64,000 bases of DNA from Amborella trichopoda (lineage: Eukaryota; Streptophyta; Magnoliopsida; Amborellales; Amborellaceae). The DNA lies in NCBI RefSeq assembly GCF_000471905.2, contig NW_006499436.1:7577595-7641594 (forward strand). Direction: 5' to 3'. This document shows, in pieces, positions 55,803-64,000 of the stretch (position 1 is the first letter of the stretch; the number at the start of each line of letters is the position of its first letter). The translations under genes and the position numbers were made by a program. The notes beneath the pieces were generated by a model that was not told where the DNA came from, ran no database searches, and saw nothing but the letters and a program-made list of their open reading frames with translations.

Positions 55803-57646
55803 TGTTGGGTGAATGTGGCTATTAAAGGCCTTATGAGTGCTTGTAAAATAAAATGATATCGTGGATCATGAACTCAGTGGGAGTGTGGTCCCTCGTGGAC
55901 CATATTAAGCAAATGATGTTTTCTAATACCGATCTGTGCTTGACAGTCTAGGCCAGTCGATTTGAAAAACCCCATACCCCATGTTACCTGGGTATAGAAT
56001 ATAAATCGATAAGGGTTCTAATAGGTCATCCATTGATGAAGTCGAAGTATACCCGGATGAGTGAGACGGGGGATTGTGTGACCCTTGTGTGTGATGGTAG
56101 CTTTTAAAGACGTGAGCCAAAGCCTCATCCATGTACCATCACACGGTATGCATATTGATAGACCGTTTTGAGAAAGAAAGTCACCTTTAGGGTAAAGCGT
56201 ATGCATGTGCGAGGGATACCCCTATGCATTATAGGAGCTGTGGTTGCATCATATCAATATGACTTTAACCTGTCTCTAGGGGAGGACATGAAATCCACAT
56301 ACAGGGATTGCGACCCTTTGGCTCATCAATCAAACTTTGGTGACCTGCTAATGAGTCACTGCTTGGACCTTGGGTCATAGGAAACACTGGGTCGCCCTGA
56401 TAAAGCAAGCATGGTCTATAGTCCAGTTGAATGTGGAGTGCCTCATGATTTAATTCCTAAACCGTATGGATTACTTTTCTATCAAATTAATTTAATTATG
56501 TTTGTTTTATGATAGAAATTATTTTAAATTATTATTTGAATTTTTATAAACCTCTGGATATTTTATTTATAAAGTTTGAGTTTATAAATATAAAAATATT
56601 GATTTTATAATGGTTTAAATGTTCAAATAATATTCTAAAATTATTTTTATTATTTTTTAAATATTTGAAATTTCATAGGGGCCTATTGTGCATATGGTCC
56701 CACTATGTTCTAGAAAGGTAGGGCCCATGAGGCTCTATCATGGGTGGCACGCTCCACCCTATGGATACTTTTAATTTTTTAGATATGGTCAATCTTGACT
56801 TATAGTCAAAGATTGTCTTGTGGTTGGATATATATTGACTATATATTCACTTGATATAATTTTGATAGATTTTGTGAAAGTATGACAAGGCTTGTGCTAT
56901 TTTATAGTATGCACAATATTTTTATTGAATTTAATTTATTTAATTTTTATTGATGGAAAAATGGTTTAAGAAATGGGGATAAGGGTTTATGCACATTTCA
57001 TAATGTTAATGACCCATCTATGAAATGGATGGCTCAGATCTCTCACCCCACAAGTCACCCAAGATCAATGGTTCATATTAAATCTCACAATAAGAGACAA
57101 GCCAATGAAAACCCTAAGAAACCCTAATCTTGTTCAATAGTCTATAAAAAAAGATTTACACCTAATTCACATCTTTCTCTCTCATATCTCATAAAGGGGC
57201 ACGTCCCACTTAAAATTTCTATCTCTCTCTCTCTTAAGAAAAGTTTCTCTCTCTCTCTCTCTTAAGAAAAGTTTCTCTCTCATGAGAGCCCAAAAGGGGG
57301 CACGTCCCACTCTCTCATCTTTGAGAACTCTCTCTCTTCCATATTGTGAAAGAATCTAAGGGTTTAGGCTATGGAATTCTTCACTCTCCCATCTCTCAAC
57401 TATAAATTTATGACTAAGTGTTTTAGGGTGTAGCAAAAAGATAATTCATCTATCTTAAACTAGGTTGTTAAGGGGATTCACCTAAGGGTTTGAGATTTGT
57501 GATAAAGGAGTTTATAGTTCCATTAGAGGGCTTGACTTAAACTTGTTTTCCCAGTTGAGATTAAAGATTGATCGTTACTCCCACGCCATCGGATGGTGGT
57601 AACTCAGTGTAGGGTGTAATAAGTGCGGTTGAGGTAATCTCCAACA
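55803..57646 (+). mobile_element. Solo LTR, about 1.84 kb (family F)
   Basis: It starts TGTTGGGTGAATGTGG and ends GTAATCTCCAACA, giving TGTTGG/CCAACA inverted ends. A TATA-like TCTATAAAAAAAG at about 57140 with downstream CT-rich sequence fits an LTR promoter. CT repeats and a duplicated TTAAGAAAAGTTTCTCTC unit lie at 57215-57280. No internal retroviral-type genes are adjacent. The flanks (ACTCT / CTCCC) are not a clean 5-bp duplication. Superfamily not determined. Confidence 0.6.
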
Positions 57647-58027
57647 CTCCCTTTTTGTTTTTTCCAATATCTAATTATATTGTCTTTATATTCCCAAACA
57701 TAAGCATTGTGGATATTATCTTTGTTTAAAGAAAATTAATTTAATGGCATCAAGGTTTTTAAGATATTGGATTTGCTAGTTTAATTTTCTTTGAAACAAG
57801 AGTTATTGTAATAAGACTACTTGTAAGTGATCTTTGCCAAAAGAAAAGAATATCGAGGTAATGATTATTTCTAGCCATTAGATATCAAATTTGATGGCTT
57901 GGTGTGGGTTGTAAAGTTTGAGAACTATATATTTATTTATTTATTTTAAATTTTGAGTCTAGTCAATAATATTCTTATAACCGCCCACAGACAAGGGTGT
58001 TTATAAACTCTTGTACCAAAAGAAAAT
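57647..58027. other. Intergenic, nothing recognised
   Basis: AT-rich DNA with no ORF or repeat of note, lying between the solo LTR and the next element. Confidence 0.5.
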
Positions 58028-58225
58028 TGTTAATTTTAAAGAATCATATATTTCCATTGAGTAGTGCAACATGATGCATATACAACTTGTAAAGAATAAT
58101 CTCAAAATTATAGGGATTGAGATAATCCTAATTTTTAAACAACAAACTAACTAATATATATCAAAATCTACAATTGTGATATCAATCCAAATCTACAATT
58201 GTGATATCAATCCGAATCGCTAATA
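58028..58225 (-). mobile_element. 3' LTR of the deleted copia element
   Basis: It runs on the minus strand from TATTAGCGATTCGG next to the polypurine tract to AAAATTAACA. It includes a duplicated 25-bp block (AATCTACAATTGTGATATCA at about 58164 and 58189). Confidence 0.75.
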
Positions 58226-60078
58226 CTCCCCCTCAAGTTGGGGCATGAAGATCCGTAACGCCCAACTTGCTTCGAAAAAATTGAAATTGCTAACAACTTA
58301 ATGCTTTGGTGAGAATGTATACGACTTGATGCTTAGTAGAGACATAAAAGGTTTTAAGAATGCTCGAATGGATTTTTTCTTGGATAAAATGACAATCGAG
58401 TTCTATATGCTTAGTCCGTTCATGAAACACAGGGTTGGCAGCAATGCGGAGAGTAGCTTAGTTGTCGCAGTATAGGCACATTGGATGAAGGTGAGATATA
58501 CCAAGGTCCTGAAGTAATACTTTGAGCCATACGAGTTCACATGTAGCTACAACCATGGCACGATACTCAGCTTTAGCCGAAGATCCTGATATTGTTGGTT
58601 GTTTCTTCGTCTGACAAGCACCAAGGGAAGTAAAATAACCAGTAGGCGATCACTGGGTCTAGGGGTTAGTGGCCCAATCTGAATCACAATGAGCTATTAA
58701 CTGGAGCAAGGAATCGGTTGGTAAAAGAAATCCAAACGATGGCATGCCTTTGAGATATAGTGAGGTCGCCGAGGACTATGCATAAATTTACCAAGGACAT
58801 GGACCGGATACATTAAATCGGGTCTTGTGATAGTGAGATAAATTAGTCGTCCCACTATACGTTGATACCGACTAGGATCATGAAGGGGTTGTCATTAGTG
58901 GCAGTGAACCGAAGGTGTTGTTCCATGGGAAAAGTAACTAGTTTTGCACCTATGAGTCCAGCTTCTACCAAGATATCAAGAACATTTTTTTTTTATTAAT
59001 AAATATTCCCTTGGAACGGGCAACTTCTATGCCCAAAACAAAAATTTAATTCCTTGAAATAAAATTTGCAGTGAAGAAACTATTTTAAAAGCAAAATGAA
59101 GCGGTTGTTGTTACCAATGATGATGATATCATCAACAAAAACTCGGATAATAATAAAACTCTTACCAAGAGTGAAGGTATATACAACCACGGACTGAATA
59201 AAACCAACTGATGCAAAGTGGAAGAGAACTTATCAAAGCATTGCTGAGATACTTGCTTGAGCCTATAAAATGATTAGTTAAGTCGACAAACCCGAGTCTC
59301 CCACTGTCGAGCAAACCCTAGTGGAATCTACATGTAAACTTCCCCATGCAAATCGCCATGCAAAAAAGCATTGTGCATGTCGAGCTGATATACGGGCCAT
59401 CCTCGGATACATGTAAGAGCAAGTACATACCGCACAATGTCAAGTTTTGCAACTGACGCAAATATCTTATGATAGTCGCCCTTCGACCTATGTATATCCA
59501 TTGGCTACAAGGTAAGCTTTGTACTGTTTAACAGTTCCATCGGCTTTACATTTTATTTTGTATAACCACTTGCATCCAATGGGCTTCTTGCCAAGAAGCA
59601 AGGGCTGCAGTGTCCAAGTATTGTTTTGTTATGCATCAATCTCAGCTTCCATTGCCTTTTCCAAGGGGGAAACTTAACTGCCTGGGTAAAAGACTTCGGT
59701 TTTTCTTTAGAGGAGATAGCTTGGAGAAATCCAAAATATGGTAGCAAGAATTTGGCATATGAAACAAAATTGGAAATAGAATAACGACTACTTGTCGAAG
59801 AGCCTTGTGTCATGAGTGAAGTTGTCATGACTTCTGGATGGACCATAGAGCAAATGAAATCCCTATACCGTGTTAGTATGTTACAAACACGTGTGAATCA
59901 TCTAGGTTCATCCAATGTCAGTTCTTCAGGTTCAGCAGGAGATGTGATATGAGCAGGATTAGGAACTGAGTCGGGTTCGAAGTTTAGAGAACCATTTTCT
60001 GGAATTGGTAAAGGTAGAACTGTGGTTACTTCTGGATCTTTTTGTGATAACTCGCGAAAAGGAATATGTCCTCTACAA

Positions 60079-60276
60079 TGTTAATTTTAGAGAATCGTAT
60101 CTTTCAATTGACTAGTGCAATATGATTCATATACAACTTGTGAACAATAATCCCAAGATTGTAGAGATTGAGATAATCTTAATTTTTAAAATGCACAACT
60201 AACTAACTAATATACATCCAAATCTACAGCTGTGAGATCAATCTAAATCTATAACTATGATATCAATCCAAAGCAC
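60079..60276 (-). mobile_element. 5' LTR of the deleted copia element
   Basis: It aligns end to end with the 58028-58225 LTR: TATTAAGTGCTTTGGATTG at the start and AAAATTAACA at the end. A primer-binding site could not be recognised to its left. Confidence 0.75.
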
Positions 60277-60488
60277 TTAATATAAATGGTTAATTTATAT
60301 ACTTTTTCATATAGCTTATTGATGTTATTTTCAGAAAGTATGCACGAGAATATTTATCTTCTAGTACACCGTTTCTTATTATCACAAGTGCAGGCCAACT
60401 CTTTTTTGGTTGAAACGTAGATTCTCCCTTTAAAACCCTACCAAAACATTTGTCTTGAGCACATACCATATGCTTCCGTGGGATCAAA

Positions 60489-60820
60489 TTGTACACTTAC
60501 TCCCTCGGCTAGAGGTCATGTTGAGAAGGCTTTTTTAAATCTGATATTTTTAGGGCCACTTAAGAATCACTACATGATTAATTTTAAAAGACAATAGTTG
60601 AATTTTGAGTTTTCAAACACTTAGATCTCATCCTTTAAAAATTGAACGTTCTATGTTCAATCTTGAGATATTAATTTTTTTGAGTGAGTAGAAAGTGCAA
60701 TTGGCATTTTTCTTTTTTATTGAGGTAAATATATAGATTGGAGATGTTGCATCCCCGATATTTGGGGTTATATAGTTTTTCCTCGATTGGATTTTACCCG
60801 AAGGAGTAAACGAACAATAT
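60489..60820. mobile_element. MITE family G, copy 3
   Basis: GTACACTTACTCCCTC on the left and AAGGAGTAAACGAACAATAT on the right. The interior is diverged but includes CACTTAGATCTCATCC, like copy 2. Confidence 0.5.
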
Positions 60821-60904
60821 ACACCTGCATGAGTATAAAATCTTCTTAAAATGCAAACACTTATTGTGCAAATTTATTGCAAATTTATTTCTATCTTTAA
60901 TTAA

Positions 60905-61705
60905 TTAGGATTGTATACAATGAGACCATTTACCTTTGATACAATGAGGTCACAATTATTTACAATCATTGTTGGTGGCAATGGGTCGGGTCTGGCTGGA
61001 CCCAGACCTAGACTCGAATGTATTTGGGTCAAGGTTTTGGAACCAGACCCGACCCGTCGGGTCCAAAAGTTGGACTCATATCCATACTCGTTGGGTCTCG
61101 GGTCTGGTTTGGTCCATTGCCACCCTCACTATGAGCTTCCTTTTTGTAGCCTACAATGGTGAACAACAAAGAACTGCTTTTTGAGGGGTGGGCGATTATA
61201 GAGAGAGAGAGAGAGATCTTGAGAGAGCTATATCTCCAAGAAACTGAGAGAGGGAAAATTACAGAGAGGGAGGATGGCGATCGGGTTTGGTCGTTTGAAG
61301 AACCAGAAGAAGACGAAAGATATTGAAATGATTTTAGGGTTGGGGCTTTGGCCTTTGGGTAAACTAAAAATTCGGGTTTGGGTACCTGTCGGGTCGAGCA
61401 TAGCAGGACCCGTACCCGGACCCGAGACTATCTAGGTATCCTTTATTGGACCCGGACCCTACCCGCAGGTCCAAAACTTGGACCCATACTCGGATGGACC
61501 CGGTATCCAGGTCCATTGCCACCCCTCACAACCATCCGACTTGAAATTTGATAACTTAGGTGTGTCACAAAATTTGAAAAAAATTCTTTTGAAGTTTGAG
61601 ATTGATCGATGGAATAAATGCAACCATCTAATTTCACATCCAATGGTTAAGATTAATTGTGACTTCCTTATACCAAAAATAAATGGTTTCATTGTATATT
61701 TTTCC
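60905..61705. mobile_element. MITE family H, copy 2, split by another element
   Basis: The left part 60905-60969 (ATACAATGAGACCATTTACC) and right part 61528-61705 (AAATGGTTTCATTGTATAT) are collinear with 61997-62222 and 63141-63370 once 60970-61527 is removed. Confidence 0.7.
60970..61527. mobile_element. hAT-like MITE, family K copy 2 (558 bp), nested in family H
   Basis: The flanks ACAATCAT (60962-60969) and ACAACCAT (61528-61535) form an 8-bp target duplication with one mismatch. The ends share GGTGGCAATGG as inverted repeats. Both subterminal regions are dense in GGGTC/GACCC motifs (GGGTCGGGTCTGGCTGG; ACCCGGACCC). The interior has a GA microsatellite (61200-61216). The GC-rich ends yield overlapping spurious ORFs on both strands. 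Confidence 0.7.
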
Positions 61706-61996
61706 TAGTTATAAATTCTAAAACTCCAAAATAATGCAGATCTTATATATTTATAAACACTTAAAAACCAATCTAGATAATTTAGTACACTACAAACTAT
61801 TTTTAGAACTCCAAATTATTTTTTCATATCTCTAATTATCCTGGTCAAAATGATCAACTTGATGATTGTTTTGCGCCACATTTATCTCTAGGGTTTTGAG
61901 GTGTTGCTTTACTTTTTTATTGTGAAGCCCAACTTATTCTCTCTTCATCTTTCTTTAGTTTTACTTTTGTCTTATTTAAGTGTTTTATTTTTAAAA

Positions 61997-62222
61997 AACT
62001 ATATAAAGAGACCATTTATTTTTAATACAAATAAGTTACAATAACTCTTGTCTGTCAAATTTCAAATCGATAGTACAGAGTGCGTCATTAATTAAACTCA
62101 AAGTTTAGAAAATATTTTATTGAATTTTGTGCACATCCTAAGCTATCCAATTTAACATCTAATGACCAACATCAATTGTAACATCCTTGCAACAAATATA
62201 AATGGTCTCATATAGTATGCAT
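61997..62222. mobile_element. MITE family H, copy 3
   Basis: ATATAAAGAGACCATTTATT and AAATGGTCTCATATAGTAT are the inverted ends; AAGTTACAATAACT and ACATCTAATGACCAACATCA match the other copies. Confidence 0.6.
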
Positions 62223-62469
62223 GGTCTAAATTTCTCAAGGAAATGGGAATGAAATTGAAGGTGCCCTCTCATGAAGACTAATACTACCTGATTGGTTCAT
62301 AACAATCCTGTTTAATCGAAAAAAGACTCAAATTAATTATCTTTATTTATCCATAAAGCAGAATGTATTTTATCAGAAAAGTTGTTTCCATTATCAGGCT
62401 TTTTCCAAATTCTCTAGAAAACCATCTAAAACTAGTTTAACAATAAATGTTATATATCTTTAAGTAGTT

Positions 62470-62760
62470 TTAGATATCATGTAATATTTTGGATGGAGAT
62501 AGTAGACTTCGGTGGGTTGGAAATGTGTGGTGCAGATCTAATATAACACTTGTTAGGAGGTGCGAGTTAGTTCTAGTGGAAGGCTCAAAAAATGCAAGGG
62601 GTATGTCCAAAAGAACATATTTGGAAGTCGCCAGAAATGATATGGGGATTTATGGCCTCACTTATGGTATGATTCTTAATAGAGCAGAATGGCGGACCGA
62701 GATTCGTGTAACCGGCACGAATTAGTTGAGAAAAGGATTTAATAATGATGATGCATTATT
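62470..62760 (+). pseudogene. LINE 3' end (reverse transcriptase C-terminus)
   Basis: The frame from about 62492 reads RLRWVGNVWCRS, then VRRCELVLVEGSKNARGMSK, RTYLEVARNDMGIYGLT and LNRAEWRTEIRV. This is the widespread plant LINE C-terminal block (RLRW.GH...R......R......G...RGRPK.TW.EV...D.....L......DRAEWR..I). The natural stop is followed within 30 bp by AATAATGATGATG, a microsatellite-type tail. It is a 5'-truncated insertion with no upstream RT domain. Confidence 0.8.
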
Positions 62761-63140
62761 TTCGATAATTTTGTGCTTAAGACCCCATCTAAAGATTTAA
62801 ATCATGCAAAAGAGGGATTTCAATGTTCTAGAAGAGTTTAAGCTTTTTTTAAATAACCAAAAAGAAGGGAAAAAAATGACAAAAAAAAGATGATCAATTG
62901 AATTCTTCTAAGCAAATTTCTATTTTCTTTATTTTGAAATTTGTTCACTTAATTTTAGCGAAAACATTTATTGCAAGGACAAAAACAAAGTTATTGGAGC
63001 ACGATTTCAGACTTATGCAGTGTTTTGAAACTTACAGAGTCGGCTCAGAACTATAAGGGTATCAGTCTGGATCTAAGACCCCTTGTTTTGGCTTGTTCCT
63101 ACTGGTTCTCATAGCTTTCTTTATTTTTTTAGTTCGAGAT
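62761..63140. other. Intergenic, nothing recognised
   Basis: No ORF or clear repeat. Composition is AT-rich. Confidence 0.5.
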
Positions 63141-63370
63141 TGTAATATTATAAGATCATTTATTTTTGGTATAAGAAGGTCACAATTACGCCTAGCCATC
63201 AAATTTGAACTCAGATAGTTTGGAATACATCACAAATTTCAAAAAAAGAATTTTGAGATTTTGAGCATAGTCAATAGCACATCTCCATCCACCCGACTTT
63301 ACATCCAACAATTGAGAATAATTGTTACATCCTTATATCAAAAGTAAATAGTCTTATTGTGTACTTTTTC
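63141..63370. mobile_element. MITE family H, copy 4
   Basis: TATAAGATCATTTATTTTTG and AAATAGTCTTATTGTGTAC are the inverted ends, with AAGGTCACAATTACGCCT at the position where copy 2 was interrupted. Confidence 0.6.
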
Positions 63371-64000
63371 TATTAGTTTAAGGTTCATCAAACTCTTTAA
63401 GAACCGACAAACACACTTAAAACATGTATTTCAAAATCAATGGGATGTATCGTTAACCCACATATCTATGTCAGATTGTTGGATCAGCGATCCGGTTTAA
63501 GTCTGAATCGGTCTGAAATGGCAATCTAAAACTATTAAAAAAATAAATCAAAATAAATACTATAAAACAGTTTATGGGGTACGGATTTAGAAAGTACCTA
63601 AAAACCCATTAGATAAACTTAAAATAAGAAAAAAAAATATAAAAATAGGTATTTTAGGGCAAACCAGGTCAAGACCCATAACATCGTAGAATCGATTTGA
63701 TCTTGACCAATGCCAATATGAAGGCAACTCGAATAAAAAATCATCGGATTTTAAAATACCAAACCGTTAAATGACCTGTCACCTCTTAGACCAACTAGAC
63801 CGGTTTTTAAAACACTCAATAGCTTCTCTTTGATTCGTTTGCTTTTTTTCCCAAAGCGTATGTCGGCAGTGGAACTCTACCCGGTTCCCCATATACGCTA
63901 TTATAGATAACTTAAACCTCGTTATAAACCTAGTCTGACGTGTAAGAGGCGATCGTTTGGTCTGATCGGTCAACAAGAAAGGTGTATAAGGGAGCCCAGG
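63371..64000. other. Window end, probable degraded transposon
   Basis: AGCGATCCGGTTTAAGTCTG (about 63486) and GACCGGTTTTTAAAACACTC (about 63799) form loose inverted GGTTTAA/TTTAAACC-type arms, as seen also near 47830. No gene recognised. Confidence 0.35.

Larger units (their letters stand above)
58028..60276 (-). mobile_element. Internally deleted copia element with both LTRs
   Basis: 3' LTR 58028-58225 and 5' LTR 60079-60276 are both 198 bp, about 15% diverged by eye, so the insertion is old. The minus-strand interior (59850-58226) retains reverse transcriptase ([38 protein letters not shown]) and RNase H ([37 protein letters not shown]), broken by stops. A polypurine tract CTTGAGGGGGAG (58237-58226) borders the 3' LTR. 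Gag, protease and integrase are missing; only about 230 bp separate the RT start from the 5' LTR. Confidence 0.85.

Noticed and set aside
60911..61692. Several ORFs on both strands with Gly/Pro/Arg-rich products
   Set aside because: They arise from the GGGTC/GACCC-rich ends of the family K element.
1..64000. tRNA, rRNA or organelle-derived (NUPT/NUMT) segments
   Set aside because: No cloverleaf with A/B boxes, no rRNA core motif and no recognisable plastid or mitochondrial gene was seen on reading. A computed search could still find short pieces.

Overview
The window is nuclear DNA of a flowering plant. Evidence: AT-rich, gene-poor sequence; two genes whose kilobase-scale introns follow GT..AG splicing; Ty1/copia elements, LINEs, a hAT element, Helitrons and many MITEs; and protein-coding matches to plant chloroplast families. 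I cannot name the species. Transposon load and intron size suggest a woody, large-genome angiosperm, but that is inference.

Real genes are few, and all lie on the minus strand. (1) A complete four-exon gene for a chloroplast-envelope quinone-oxidoreductase-like protein (ceQORH family) spans 17033 to 8530. (2) Exon 1 of a second tandem copy lies at 4270-4205. Its intron runs off the left edge, and an LTR sits directly against its start codon. (3) An intact single-exon ORF for an unrecognised 151-aa hydrophobic protein lies at 33598-33143. (4) A complete three-exon gene for a UV-B-induced / DUF760 chloroplast protein (At3g17800 type) spans 54199 to 49280, with a TATA box and a 79-bp tandem duplication in its promoter. 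A pentatricopeptide (PPR) gene fragment at about 18.05-18.56 kb is broken.

The rest is layered mobile DNA. 0-4.3 kb: intron 1 of QORH copy A, holding a U6 snRNA retropseudogene and a 2.25-kb element with TAA target duplications; both empty sites survive in copy B near 16.7-16.8 kb. 4.3-8.5 kb: copia LTR with primer-binding site, LINE debris, a 22-bp-periodic minisatellite and a Helitron end. 17.3-33 kb: MITEs, a copia 3' end split by a hAT-type element, an LTR fragment and tandem repeats. 35-39 kb: MITEs and a complete non-autonomous Helitron (37339-38859). 39.2-47.5 kb: LTR fragment, then a decayed copia element whose integrase region is replaced by a decayed hAT element. 54.9-64 kb: MITEs, a 1.84-kb solo LTR, an internally deleted copia element with two 198-bp LTRs, nested MITEs and a LINE 3' end.

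The clearest pattern is a set of at least four MITE families. Five copies examined have perfect 9-bp target duplications and a sixth has an imperfect pair, pointing to one Mutator-like mobilising source. Several otherwise different families share an internal near-palindrome related to ATCTCGACATCGAGAT. I see no bacterial-type system, CRISPR array, tRNA, rRNA or clear organelle insertion.
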